Of a stretch of DNA of 64,000 nucleotides, positions 31,866 through 42,230 are shown piece after piece; the first letter of the stretch is position 1, and each line of letters begins with the position of its first letter. The notes beneath the pieces were generated by a model. That model worked only from the letters and a program-made list of their open reading frames with translations. It was not told where the DNA came from and did not search any database. The stretch is taken from positions 1-64,000 of the forward strand of contig JASAND010015551.1 in the NCBI GenBank assembly GCA_030248195.1, written 5' to 3'. Source of the stretch: Trissonchulus latispiculum. Lineage: Eukaryota; Nematoda; Enoplea; Enoplida; Ironidae. Made by a program: the position numbers and the translations under genes.

Positions 31866-33588
31866 GCCTCGTCCATTTCTGGACAACCTGGGACTTCCGG
31901 ATCTGCGGAGGCTTAGGAGACCTCACAGTCTCTTTCGACTGATCCTAGGTATGCTAAACGGGCTTTTCCACTTCACAAAGATGAACATCTTCCTCCTTTG
32001 AAATTGGACATCCCCTTGCAGACCTTTTCATTAGGACCCTGCAACAATTCCACCGTCTCATACGATTCGGTGGCCTGACGAACATTTCTTGTCCTTTGCG
32101 AGTATGAATCAACAGTTTGAATGTTCGGCAGCCCCTTGGGAACATCCTGCAAATTCGAAGTCACTATTGTACAAGTATTCCGCGCGTTATTTGGTGGAAA
32201 AACCGGTTCCTCGTTTTCATGCGAATCCACCGCCACACATTACGCTGCGTAGTGGGTTTTCTCTCGATCGGGAAATCAAGTCTATGAAACCTCCGTCGCT
32301 GGCCCTTACCATTGATGACGGTGCCCTTTTGGGGGCTCCTAAGTACAAAGGTCCACAGGAAATTGATTCGCATTACCATCAGGCAGTTTGGTCAGCTATT
32401 CTAAATGACCGCAGGGCAGTCCCATTGCGGGTTTATTCGGAATTTGAGTGGCAGGTTGTGACCTTGCCTGATTTTTCCTCAAAAGTGGATCCTACACTTA
32501 TGAATCCTTATTTCACGAATTCTTTCAAATATTGGGATAACTATTTGAAGACTTTGAAATATGCTCCCTTTTCACTGACTGACTTTGCGATGGAAAAGTA
32601 TTTCGATATTATAAAGACTCTTTTTCCGGAGGCAAGCCCTGATATCAAATGGGATAAGTTGGAGCCTCTTTCTCATCCTTCCTATCGCATTCAGTTGGAA
32701 GAACCTAAATATTGGAAACTTTCTATCAAATTTCCGGCTATTTTGCGCGATGGTGAAGTTCTTTTTGAGTCTTTTCAAGTTGTTGGTTTTGCTCCTTACA
32801 AAGTTGCCGCATTAGCTGATCTTGTTTCGCGATTTTTTCCGTTTCTCAATATATATCCATCTGTTTCGCGTTTCCAGCAGGTGGCAGATTTGCTTAGGGT
32901 ATGGTCAGTAATGTCTAAGAAAATGGTTCAGGTGGCAAAGGAAGTCACTGATGAGTGTTTGGGTCATGTTTTGATGTGTGCATCGAACTTTAACTATTTT
33001 CATCCGATTGCTAGTTTTCAAGGCGCTTATGACCCGGCTTCTAATATGTTTCGCCTTGAACCGAAAAAGGTTCCGGGTGCAAACGGATGGGTTGAATTGT
33101 GGGGTTTATACTTTCAGACATCTGAGCAAGCTTACCAATTTCGGAAACTTTTCTTTTTTGCTTGCTGGCACGCCCCAGCCGAGGCATGAGCGCAGTATTT
33201 GAATCCATTTTACTGCAAATTTGCGGCTGAACAAATTTTGGGTTGGTTGCCACCAGCTTCGGTTATTCGCAAAATGTCGCAAGGCAAAGATATGCATGTA
33301 CGGGCGTTTGTCATGCTAGAGGTTCTTCGTGCCAAGGCTAAGGCTTGCCCAGAGTTTGTAGACTTTTTGCGTGATTCTGGCTGCCGACTGCTGGTTGAAG
33401 CAACCTATGACCCATATTGGGGAATTGGGTTGAACAAAAATCAATTGAACAATTTGTCGCATAATCAGATTATCAGCGAGGTCATTCGTGTGCATAAGGA
33501 ACAGAACCGCAGCCGGTTAGGCAAGGTTATGATGATTTTGCGCGCTGAATTGTTCCCAAATTTGAATCGTGAAATGGAAGATCTTTAG
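31866..33588 (+). pseudogene. Third reading region, carboxy-terminal part with NADAR domain
   Basis: After the LINE, coding resumes with a TAG at about 31914, shifts frame near 32060, and is then open from about 32065 to 33588 except for one TGA at 33187-33189. The first 290 residues (to about 32960) are globular but unrecognised. The final part, about 32970-33588, matches the NADAR (YbiA/DUF1768) superfamily. Motifs in order are 'CASNFNYFHPIASF' (the usual SNFyP), 'QTSEQAYQFRK' (E at 33124-33126; the usual T-EQAYQ-K), 'FVMLEVLRAKAKACPEF' (the usual M-----aKf-qnp), and 'LLVEATYDPYWGIGL' (the usual LvEas--D--WGiG). NADAR proteins act on N-glycosidic bonds of ADP-ribose-like or riboflavin-precursor substrates. 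The key motifs are intact; only the TGA lies inside the domain. Confidence 0.82.
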
Positions 33589-36538
33589 AATGAGCGGCAG
33601 CAGGCCCACAGGGCGGCGATCGGTCGGATCGTCCCGCCCTGAGTTCTCATGCAGTTTTCTTGTGTATATTCTTGCCCCTTTCTTTACGGGTTGGTGCTAA
33701 AATTGGTGCTTAAAAAGTCTTTTATTTTTTCTTTCGTCTTTTACTGTTTTATCATGGGGGGCGGGGGGTCTTTTCGTTTTCTTTTCTTTTTACTATTTTT
33801 ACATTTAACTTTTATCTGCTGTGTGGGTTATTCTACTTGATTTCTTGATGTCTGTCGTTCTCTTTTTGACTCTTTTCGATGATTTCTTTACAAATTAATT
33901 AGAAAGTCTTTTGATAAATTTCTCTTCGTTTTCGATCTCTTGTTTTAACTTATAAATTTTTGTTCACTTGCGTATTCTATTTATTAGTTCCTTTGAATTT
34001 TGTAAATATTTCGAAAATTTTCTTCTTTACCTTTGATTTTAGTACGTATAAACATTTCTCTTTGATACATTAAAGTCAACTTTCTTGACTATATCTCGTT
34101 TGAATTTTCACTTTTTCACTGGAATAACTTTAATCTCTGATTTTCGCTGCTTTTTCTGAATTCCACACAGCAGATTGGACTTTTTCTTTTTAACCTTTTT
34201 ACAACTTTTAACTTTTGGTGCTCCTACCTTTTTCACACTCTCTTTTGGAGTGTTAAGTTGCGGGCTGCTCCGGTCTCCGCACACCGGGTGAGGTGGGCCG
34301 CACGCTCCTTAACATTCTTTTTCTTTTTTGATTCCGTTTCTTTTAGTTTAGCCTTGAGATTCTCTTTGATAAGCACATGCCTATGGGGTTTCTCCTCCGC
34401 TAAGCGGGGCTGCGTCTCTCCCATTGGTTCTGGAGCTACTAAAGTCATAGGTGGGGCTGTAACTATGTATCGTCAATCTTTTGTCTTGTTTACTTTTTGC
34501 CATTTGCTAATGATCTTTTGATTCATGATTCTTTTGTGTTTTATTTGATTGCCTTAATTTTTGTTTTTGTGTGTTTTAGCTAACATTTTGTCTGCTGTGC
34601 CGGTGCCGACCCCCCATCCTCAGTGCCGGGTGTGCTTCCCAGGAATTGTGTCAGCTGGTTTGGGTTGGATCTTACCGGCCATTTGCTTCGGCGCTGGGTC
34701 TGGCGCGGTTGGGTACCGCCGTGACTGGTCGGTGGTTGTAGGTGCTGGGTCCCTACTGGGTTCTTCTCCTGCCAGGTTTCTGGACTGTTTGTTACGGCCA
34801 TGGTCTGGTCTTGGGTTGTTTGGTTGGGCGGCCGAGGATTGGTTTCGGTCTGGTTGGCCGTCGGTTCTGACTCTGGGCCCCACAATGCTTTTGTGTGGTA
34901 GCCATGTGCATTGGTACCATTTGGTGGTGGCCTTTTTTGGCCTCCTATTTGGACTTTTTGTGGCGTCCTGTGCCCTTTGTCTTGATTCCATCTGGGATGG
35001 TGGTCGGCCCAGTGCTTTGCCTGCGGCTTTCCGGCCAATCTGCTATGTCGGTGGGCATACCTTGCCTGCTCACCTGTTCCATCTTTGGGAGCCTTGCTCT
35101 GCTGGCCTCCCTGGTTCGGCCCTTCTGGACTTTTGGGGTGCTTTGCGTCCTTTGGCTGCTTCTACGGTGACTGGTGCCATGGTCGTTCTGGTACCTGTGG
35201 CTCTCCTGCCTCTTTTGCCGTGGGGCAGGCTTCTTTTGCCTGCTTTCGTCTGTCATCTCGTCGGCTCTTGGTCAGGTTTGGCCGTCGGTTTTCCGACCTT
35301 TGGAAGGTTTGGGGGCCTTCTGCCTTTCCTATTGGCCTTTTTGGTCTGTGTGAACTTTTTCCTGGTCTACCTGCCGCCATGGGGTTGCTGGGCCAGGCGG
35401 TGCACGGCTTGTTTGGCCATAATTTGTGCCTAGTCCCAGTCCCGCTTGACTTTGATCTTGGTTTGGTTGGGTTAGACTCAGTGGACTGTGACAGGAGACC
35501 CTTCGAGGCCTGGTAGGGTCCGGCTGGAGGGGCGTTTTGTTCGGTGACTGTTTCCGGTCAGGAATTGCATTGTCTGCGGTGCTGGAGAGTATACCGCCAG
35601 TGTCCCTTCCATCGCACACCTGTGACACTGTCCCCCCATCCTAATCTTGTGTGATTTTTGTTGTTGTTTAATCAGTATTGGTGATTGGTATTTTTCGAGT
35701 TCTATTATTTGGTTGTGATTTGCAGAGAGGGAGCCACAGGGATCAAAATTTCTAAATTGAGGTTCAGTTGACTACATTTTCTTTCTTCTTTCGTCAGGGT
35801 GCCCGCCACCTCGGTATAGCCGTTGTAATCGTCGGTGCTGGTATAGCTAGTTTTTCACTATCAGTTTTCTGTCTGTTTTGTTTTTCTACTAAAAGCGGTT
35901 GCACGGTTTACGGTTTCACTTTTCTTTGTATAAAATTTTCCTGCTTCTTTTTCTTGAAAAATTGCAATTCTTTGATGACATCATTTCTTCCTGCCTTGTT
36001 GTTACTAACCTAGTATTCTCTTTTGTCTGGCATTGTACGTTCTACTTCATTCAATTGTTGGCTGCTACAATTACTGTACAATTTTTGATTCTTTTGTTTA
36101 TTATCTACATGCATAATAATTTTTCTTGTCATCTTTATACATATTTACAATAGTTACAATATTTGCAATAGTGGGTTTTGTTCTCTTGTCTGATCTTGTT
36201 TCCTGTCGGTGCACCCTACTCTTTTAGTACCTGGGTGATCTCGGGCGGGAATTTGTAACTTTTACGTAGGTGTTGAAGTAGGTAAGTAAGTTTTCGCAGT
36301 AGTTTGTCAAAAATGTCTCGATTCAGTTACGAGTAGTTTTACCGTTGGCCGGTTAGCATGTTAGAAAAGTTGTGTGCTCAACCGTGGTATGGTGTATGTT
36401 CACCACTGTCGTTTCTTTTTATCCTAACGTAATTTTCACAAAAAGTTTTACCTTTACTAGTACCTAAGGTACCTGTGAGTAACCTTCTTCTTATCATGTC
36501 GTCTAACTGAGTGGACCCGTCCGAGGCCGCCCGGGGCC
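33589..36538. other. Long 3' non-coding stretch of the LTR element, with an A-poor island
   Basis: T-rich to 34540, then a G/T/C-rich, A-poor island at about 34600-35640, then T-rich again. In the island several frames are open on both strands (34561-35433 plus; 34580-35038 and 34945-35256 minus). All stop codons need A on one strand or T on the other, so base composition alone explains this. The 290-codon plus frame would encode a hydrophobic multi-pass protein, so an env-like gene cannot be excluded, but I see no supporting motif. Confidence 0.45.
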
Positions 36539-36549
36539 AAAAGAGGGGG
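36539..36549 (+). promoter_or_regulatory. Polypurine tract
   Basis: AAAAGAGGGGG lies 5 bp upstream of the 3' LTR, the normal place for the plus-strand primer. The same 12-mer with its following T occurs exactly at 21339, 22928 and 23045 inside gag-pol. Confidence 0.85.
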
Positions 36550-36554
36550 TATTA

Positions 36555-37098
36555 TGTGAAGTTAGCACCGACAGGAAAGATATAAATTATACTTAAGTTG
36601 CTAAGCCTAAGTGAATTAGTATTGCATTTCGACAAACGTTCAATGATTTAACATTACTTCTGTCTAAATTCTTAGGTCTGTCTAGCTAATACTTGATGTT
36701 CGCAATATTGGGTAAGTTTAGGCAGCAGTTGTGGCTGTAAGTTGGTGAAGAAAGGTTGGGTAGTTGTCATTAGGTTCGAATTTGGGGAGATTACTTTTGG
36801 GTTTTTGGTTAGTTCCTTTGTCGCACTGTTGGCTTTTGCCGGGCGTTTTGGTTGTGTTCTGTAATTTGGTAAAGTTTATCTTTTTTGTTAAAATTAATGT
36901 TTTGTATTAACCTTGTCATCAAGTTTTGCCGAAATTACAATAAACCGTTGTAATCGTTTCGCTGAGTTTCAGTTGGTCAGGATCCTCCGTTTCTCCAGCA
37001 TCACACACCACCGGTATTCACCTGTAGTTTAGTCTTATCCTAGTAGTCAAAAGTCAGGCAACAGCATTTTACTAAGATTCGTATAGTCAAACTTCACA
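36555..37098 (+). repeat. 3' LTR
   Basis: Same length as the 5' LTR, with about 12 substitutions between them. AATAAA at 36939-36944. Followed directly by the target duplication CTAG. Confidence 0.95.
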
Positions 37099-37102
37099 CT
37101 AG

Positions 37103-39118
37103 GTTGATAAATAATTGTTAATTTCTTTTAAATCGCTGGGAAATTATAAAGCAATAGCCATGGAGGGTGAAAAAGGACCCTCGGTGTCTATTGTTTATAA
37201 TAAAGTATTCTGAATTTAAAATTGTTAATTTATTCTAAAATAAATATATTCTAATTTTCAATAATAAAAAGGAAATCTGCCTGAACTTTACGCAAACATC
37301 AGGCCATCCAGAGCGGCAGAATGTACTTCTCTGCATAGGCTGGCCGCAAACACGTAACTCGGGATCCACTTTCCTAAAACTCTGAACTTTTGACTACATT
37401 TCAACAAGCCAAAATTTTCTGGTGCCACCTGGTTTGTACCAGCCAACATATTTCGCTGACCGGCGGAGGCTTGTTGTCATGTTTCTGCTGTAGTTAACGT
37501 CAGCATTTTAGGACATTATTGTATTGCATTATTTGCAATATTGCATTATTTTAAATTCATTTTCCTAATTTCTCAAATACACAGCCTACACTACACTACA
37601 CTCCTAATCAAATTTTCTGACAGCAGCGGACATTTCTTTACTTTCCTATCTGAGAACTTGGCCTCCCTTCCGTCCCCATTCTGCAGCCAGTGTTTTTATA
37701 CCAATAGCCTTCCAAGTGGGCACTTCAAGGTTTCAGCCAACCTAGTCTCTACAGGTATGCGGGGGGCAACAGTTGTTGGAACGAACAACACTGGTTGCCC
37801 TGGGCGAGACTGCAATAACCGTACGCCGGCTTGGCTTGGGGACTATGTTTTCTATCCGTAGTCTTCTTCTCTCCGCCTCTTGTCCGTTTGCGGTCTGCGG
37901 AGAGAAACACCTGACAGGCCTCACTAGGAGCCTAAACGGTGTCGAGCCCTCACCAAAAAAACCGATTTAATTCAAATTTGGTATGGGTGCATTTGAATAC
38001 ATTTCTGATCGATTGCTGAGCCTTTTACATTTGAAGAGAAAATAAAAGTAGTCCCAATTGTTTTGCACACGACTTTTGAAAAACTAGCGGTAGTCAGAAT
38101 TCCGTATTAAACCAGGCACAAAATACGATTAGTAAAGTCCATTAAGCTTAATACTTGCTCGTTTTTGGTTTATTTTTAATAAAAACCGGCATGTGTAGGT
38201 CAAGTTGGAAATTTAACACGTTAAATAATAGCTTGCTACAGCTAGACTTCCAAATACCTGCGCTGTGAAAAAACTGGTTGTATGAAGGTTTTTTAAAACG
38301 GAAGGAGGTAAGGATTAATCTTTATTACTTCTAAATTACAAGCACATCATTGAAATAAGAAAGTGAAAATTTCAGCATCCAAGTATTAAAGGGAAAACTC
38401 TGGCATGCTCGAATTTCCCATTTTAAGCTAACAACAGGGGGAAGTTTGGCATGCAGGAATTTCTCCCGGGGGAAAATTTAGCATGGGGGAAATTTTAGCA
38501 TGCGACACCGGTGTCAGGCGTCATTGTTCAGACGTACAAAGTGTAGCCGATATAAACCGCAGTGGTATGGCATGGCAACGCCAACCTGATCCAGACTTCT
38601 ATGTGGTATGGCTGGAAGGTAAGGCTGATGAAATAAATAGGTCATTAGTTCAAGCAAGAGTGTTCAAGGGAGGTAGGGCCAAAGTAGTTCATTCCAGTCG
38701 TGGTATTTTGATGGACGGAGAAGAAAAAGTTATGTCCGCAATTACATCAATTTCTGCCCTCAAAGCTATCCGAACTATATATGTAGACAATATGAAACTT
38801 TTGATTCGGCCACAGTGTTGGCAGGGCAGACAATAGAAACTGACCAATGAACATTTAAGAATCTTGAGAACAGGAGAGGACCATAGAAACAGTCTTTTGT
38901 AGATCCGGCAGGGAAAGATGTTTTATATAATGAAGCGAGTGACATTAAGACTAGATTCTTCGGTCTATCTGTTTCTTTTGGTTCTCGAGATAGTCTCGCT
39001 AGACTACACGGAGACGGAAGGTCATCACGCCTACTAGGAGTTAGTAGACTTAGATATCAGATTTCTGAAAGGTGATGTTTCCAAAATCAGAAATCCCTAT
39101 AGCCGACCTAAGTAGGGT
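37103..39118. other. Intergenic or degenerate repeat sequence
   Basis: No gene could be supported to about 38480. At 38400-38505 there are several copies of a GGGGAAATTT(T)AGCATG-like word, found also near 47735-47790 and 50745-50830, so it is part of a dispersed repeat. A 117-codon frame follows at 38483-38836 ('WLEGKADEINRSLVQARVFK'); I do not recognise it, and it may be a fragment of the retroelement further on. Confidence 0.35.
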
Positions 39119-39128
39119 ATTAGTCGGG

Positions 39129-39395
39129 GGTGCTTCCTAAACTGCGGCCCAAACTGCCTAAAATGCAGCTCCATGTTAAATTTTCAAAATACATTAGAAT
39201 TGGAGTTTTGGGCCGCAAACTTCCTAAACTGCGACCCGTCATCCTTGGCCCAAAGATAGTTCGGGCCGCATTTTAGGCATTTTGCAGACCAAAGATAGTT
39301 CGGGCAGCATTTTCGCAGTTTGCTGCCAAGGATGATTGGGTCGCAGTTTAGGCAATTTGCGGCCAAGGACGACGCTCCGCAGTTTAGGAAGCCCC
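39129..39395. mobile_element. MITE, 267 bp, with 10-bp target duplication
   Basis: The ends GGTGCTTCCTAAACTGCGG and CCGCAGTTTAGGAAGCCCC are inverted with one mismatch. ATTAGTCGGG is directly repeated at 39119-39128 and 39396-39405. The interior repeats 'AAACTGC', 'GGGCCGCA' and 'CCAAAGATAGTTCGGG'. A 9-10 bp duplication fits a Mutator-like origin; this is inference. Confidence 0.75.
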
Positions 39396-39569
39396 ATTAG
39401 TCGGGAGTTCTTTTTTCGTTGGGTTAGGATGAATAGTATAGGATAGGATCTGGTCGCCGGATGAATAGGAAATAGGATCGTGTTCAGCAAAGACATAGCA
39501 ACAGGATCTGGTCGCCGAATTGTGAAAATGCCTTTTGTGTTATCAAAGAACAGCTTCTCTCTGCTCCGA

Positions 39570-40000
39570 TATTGCAAACAGCAGAAGAATGGCAAAGAGT
39601 TTGTTGTTTCCTATGCTAGTAGAGCATTGAGCACCAGGTATTCTACCATTGAGTTAGAAATGCTCGCGATCATTTGGACTACTCGCAAGTTTCGACCTTA
39701 TTTTTACGGCAAGCATTTTACAGAGATCACCATCCTCTAAAACACTTCCACTTCTTAAAGACCCCATCTTTCCGGTTACAATGGTGGACAGCCGAACTCC
39801 AACAGTATGATGGTTATATGACAATAGATAACCGCCCCGGCACCAAAGTGCGAATGCAGATGCTCTTTCTCGCCTACCTTTCACATCCCCCCGATGACTC
39901 CGACGATCATACTGCTTTTATGGTAGCAGTAGAAGGCTTTTCCACGTGGAGTCTCGACCTAATTCGCCAAGAACAGGGAAAAGATAACTTATATATGTGA
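39570..40000 (+). pseudogene. RNase H fragment of second Ty3/gypsy element
   Basis: 'FVVSYASRALSTRYSTIELEM' followed by 'RPYFYGKHF' is the usual RNase H block with its glutamate. The next motif is in another frame (about 39736-39765, 'DHHPLKHFHFL'), and the closing part around 39850 is in a third. At least two frameshifts make it non-functional. Confidence 0.8.
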
Positions 40001-40039
40001 GCAAATTAAGAATCCAGTAATTGGCAGCTTTGCAGGGGA

Positions 40040-41158
40040 AAAGTCGGTTCCGAAGTACATTCGCCCAAAAGACTTCGCTATTAAGGAAGGCGTTTTACTT
40101 AGGCGAACCAGAAAACAAAACGGATTTCGTCATTTCTTCTTGCAGCAAAATCATGCCAGTCCTACAGCCGGACACTTAGGCTCTGTTAAGACTTTAGAAC
40201 GTTTGCAACCGAAGTACTACTGGCCTCTCATGAGACGAGATATCCAGAACTGGTGTAAGACATGTGAAACGTGTCAGCAATGGAAGGATCCTGCATTTCG
40301 CGGGAAAGCTCCGCTCCGCTTGTCCCTGTCGCCGTAGGAGGTCCATTTGAACGACTGGGAGTAGACATAATTAGCCCTTTCAGAACAACTCAAAGAAAGA
40401 AGAGATACATAGTCGTCTTTATAAATTACTTCACGAAGTGGCCTGAGATTTTTGCGGTTCGTTCAATCGAAACCTAGGTGATTGCTAAACTTATGGTTGA
40501 GGAAATAGTGTTCCGCCACGGTTTGCCGAAAGTGTTACTATCTGACCAAGGCACCAATTTCACGTCTAAATTAATGCGACGTGTGTTAGAATATATTGGT
40601 TTTCGGAAAGTCCAGACTACTGCTTGTCATCCGCAGACAGATGCGCTAGTGGAAAGATTTAACAGGACGCTAAAGCTAATGTTAGCAGCATATGTCAATG
40701 AAAGGGGCACAGATTGGGACTCGCGCGCACAGATTGGGATTACAATCACCTCCGGATGCTCTCCTTTTCATTTAGTTTATGGCAGAGAAGTGTATTGCCC
40801 TTTCGACCATAAGCTTTTGAAAAATAGCAATAGTTTGACAACCCCTTCCGTATACTTCAGGAAACTGCAAAACGGGTTCCAATCCGTGTATCCAAAAAAA
40901 GCATTAGATAACATTTCCAAGGCACAGGATCAGCAAAAGGCGTACTACGACAAGCACACAGCTGAGTTTCGCTTAAAAGTTGGCGAGCAAGTTTTGCTCA
41001 AGCGCGTTCCTAAGGATTCCAGGAAACCGAACTGGATATCCGGATACGTAGTTTCCGAACAACTGTCGCCCGTTAATTATCTAATACAAAAGAGTGATGA
41101 TCCTGAAGACACTGTAGTTGCCCATAATCGGTTGAAACCTCACTTCTTGCGCCATTAG
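40040..41158 (+). pseudogene. Integrase of second Ty3/gypsy element
   Basis: The zinc-binding part has both histidines ('HASPTAGHLG', 40154 onward) and the cysteines 'CKTCETC'. The catalytic residues are D at 40364-40366 ('GVDIISPF'), D at 40544-40546 ('LSDQGTNF') and E at 40652-40654 ('LVERFNRT'), spacing DX35E for the last pair. A frameshift near 40300 and an in-frame TAG at 40475-40477 break it. A short duplication of CACAGATTGGGA (40703 and 40730) replaces part of the usual sequence after the glutamate. It ends 'HNRLKPHFLRH' at 41158. Confidence 0.9.
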
Positions 41159-41711
41159 TGGAATATTATCTCTCTCGTTTAGTTGAATTTCACCCATCTT
41201 TTCTTCTTATTCTTAGTTTTCTTTCTAGCTGCCGAACATTTCCTTTCAACCACTTAATGCCAAGTGTTCAACTTCGTGCAACTAATCAATGTGCAAGACG
41301 CTAAACCTGGAGTGTTCTGACTCCGCGAACGGTTTATCCTTGCTGTTGTTTGAGACGCTGTTGCTGTTAACGCTCAAAACCTTAACTGAAATGTACAGGC
41401 TTCATTAAAAGTTAAAGTTTGGGTCGTTACTTTGCTGTTATAATCCCCTCTATATATAATTTTGAGGAAGATTAATTAAGCGTACTGGCTTCGTAAAAGA
41501 TTAATGTAGACATTATATATGGAAGCATTATTTATGACTGCACCGTAATTGAGCACAATATTTCCGGTTAGCTGAAGTGTTCTGGCTTCCCCAAAAGTTA
41601 CCATTCAGATAGTCTTCGCTGGCTTCGGAAACAATTAACCCATTAGTTTTTAAAATAAATTGACTGAAGCGTCCTGGTTTCGATAGAAGTTAATTTATTT
41701 TATCTTTGCAG
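41159..41711. other. Spacer between integrase and NADAR remnant
   Basis: No coding sequence. It ends with a good splice acceptor (TTTATCTTTGCAG, ending 41711) directly before the NADAR frame, so this stretch may be the end of an intron used to express the downstream product from a spliced RNA, as env-type genes are. A donor was not identified. Confidence 0.4.
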
Positions 41712-42215
41712 GTGCCGGGTCGCCGTGTATTGGTTTTCTTTGGTATTAAAAACGATGCATTTTCCAACATGCACTCTTGCAGCATGAGTGTTGCTAGAGG
41801 AAATTTTCATTCTGTGGAACAAGGATATCAGTGGGCTAAAAGCTGAATTTGTGAAGACGATTGCGCCCGGAAAGAAGTTGAAGAGTTTTCGGAGGATCCA
41901 GTTGCGTACAAGCGCCGATGCAACAGCCGCAGTCTTCATTGGAATGTAAACCCCTAAGCTCTGGGAGAATGCGAAGGTTCACATTATGCTCAGCTTGCAG
42001 ATATCCAAGTATCGGCAGAACGATAACTTGCGCAAACTACTGCTTTCCACTGGCGATCTATGGTTAGTTGAAGCTTCACCATACGATGCTGAGTGGGGTC
42101 GTCGTCTAGGGAAAATGATTTGCAGGAGTATTTGAAGCGCACAGATGCCGGTCTACCAGGAGATAATGTGATGGGAAACCTTTTGATGGAAGGTAGAGCA
42201 TACTTGCTCGGCTCC
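41712..42215 (+). pseudogene. NADAR-domain remnant downstream of integrase
   Basis: The frame opens right after the acceptor at 41711: 'VLVFFGIKNDAFSNMHS' (usual start i-FyG---fSNf) and 'FHSVEQGYQWAK' (usual fhSvEqgYqw-K; E at 41817-41819). The frame then meets TGA at 41844-41846 and coding shifts by one base, with 'LWENAKVHIMLSLQISKYRQ' (usual W-----iM-----Ky-Qn) and 'LLLSTGDLWLVEASPYDAEW' (42049-42108). A TAA lies between. The last motif, 'DNVMGNLLM' (about 42162-42188), matches the usual G-N-lG--LM and is in yet another frame. All NADAR blocks are present in the right order, so identity is strong although the gene is broken. The family hydrolyses N-glycosidic bonds of ADP-ribose-like or riboflavin-precursor compounds. 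Confidence 0.85.
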
Positions 42216-42230
42216 AAAAATTATCCTCGA

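Larger units (their letters stand above)
18013..37098 (+). mobile_element. Ty3/gypsy-type LTR retrotransposon, 19.1 kb, broken, with a nested LINE and a NADAR domain
   Basis: It is bounded by 544-bp LTRs and a 4-bp target duplication CTAG (18009-18012 and 37099-37102). Order: LTR, primer-binding site, gag, zinc knuckle, protease, RT, RNase H, integrase, GPF/Y tail, a long third reading region ending in a NADAR domain, a long 3' untranslated stretch, polypurine tract, LTR. RT before integrase places it in the Ty3/gypsy group. I count about 12 differences between the LTRs (about 2.2 per cent), so insertion is fairly recent, yet gag, pol and the third region contain several in-frame stops and frameshifts. 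Without the nested LINE (about 2.5 kb) it would be about 16.5 kb, very long for this group. Part of the length is the roughly 4-kb third region and about 3 kb of A-poor sequence after it. Confidence 0.93.

Noticed and set aside
20011..31914. Reassigned TAA/TAG codons (non-standard genetic code)
   Set aside because: The host Tudor gene and the LINE read normally with the standard code; retroelement decay is the simpler explanation.
34561..35433. 290-codon plus-strand ORF as an envelope gene
   Set aside because: The island is very poor in A, so stops are rare in all frames on both strands. No signal peptide, protease site or fusion motif was convincing.
34580..35628. Minus-strand Q/P/T/R-rich ORFs as antisense genes of the retroelement
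   Set aside because: Same compositional reason; no recognisable motif.
37541..37861. 106-codon plus-strand ORF
   Set aside because: No recognisable domain, no splice context; probably chance.
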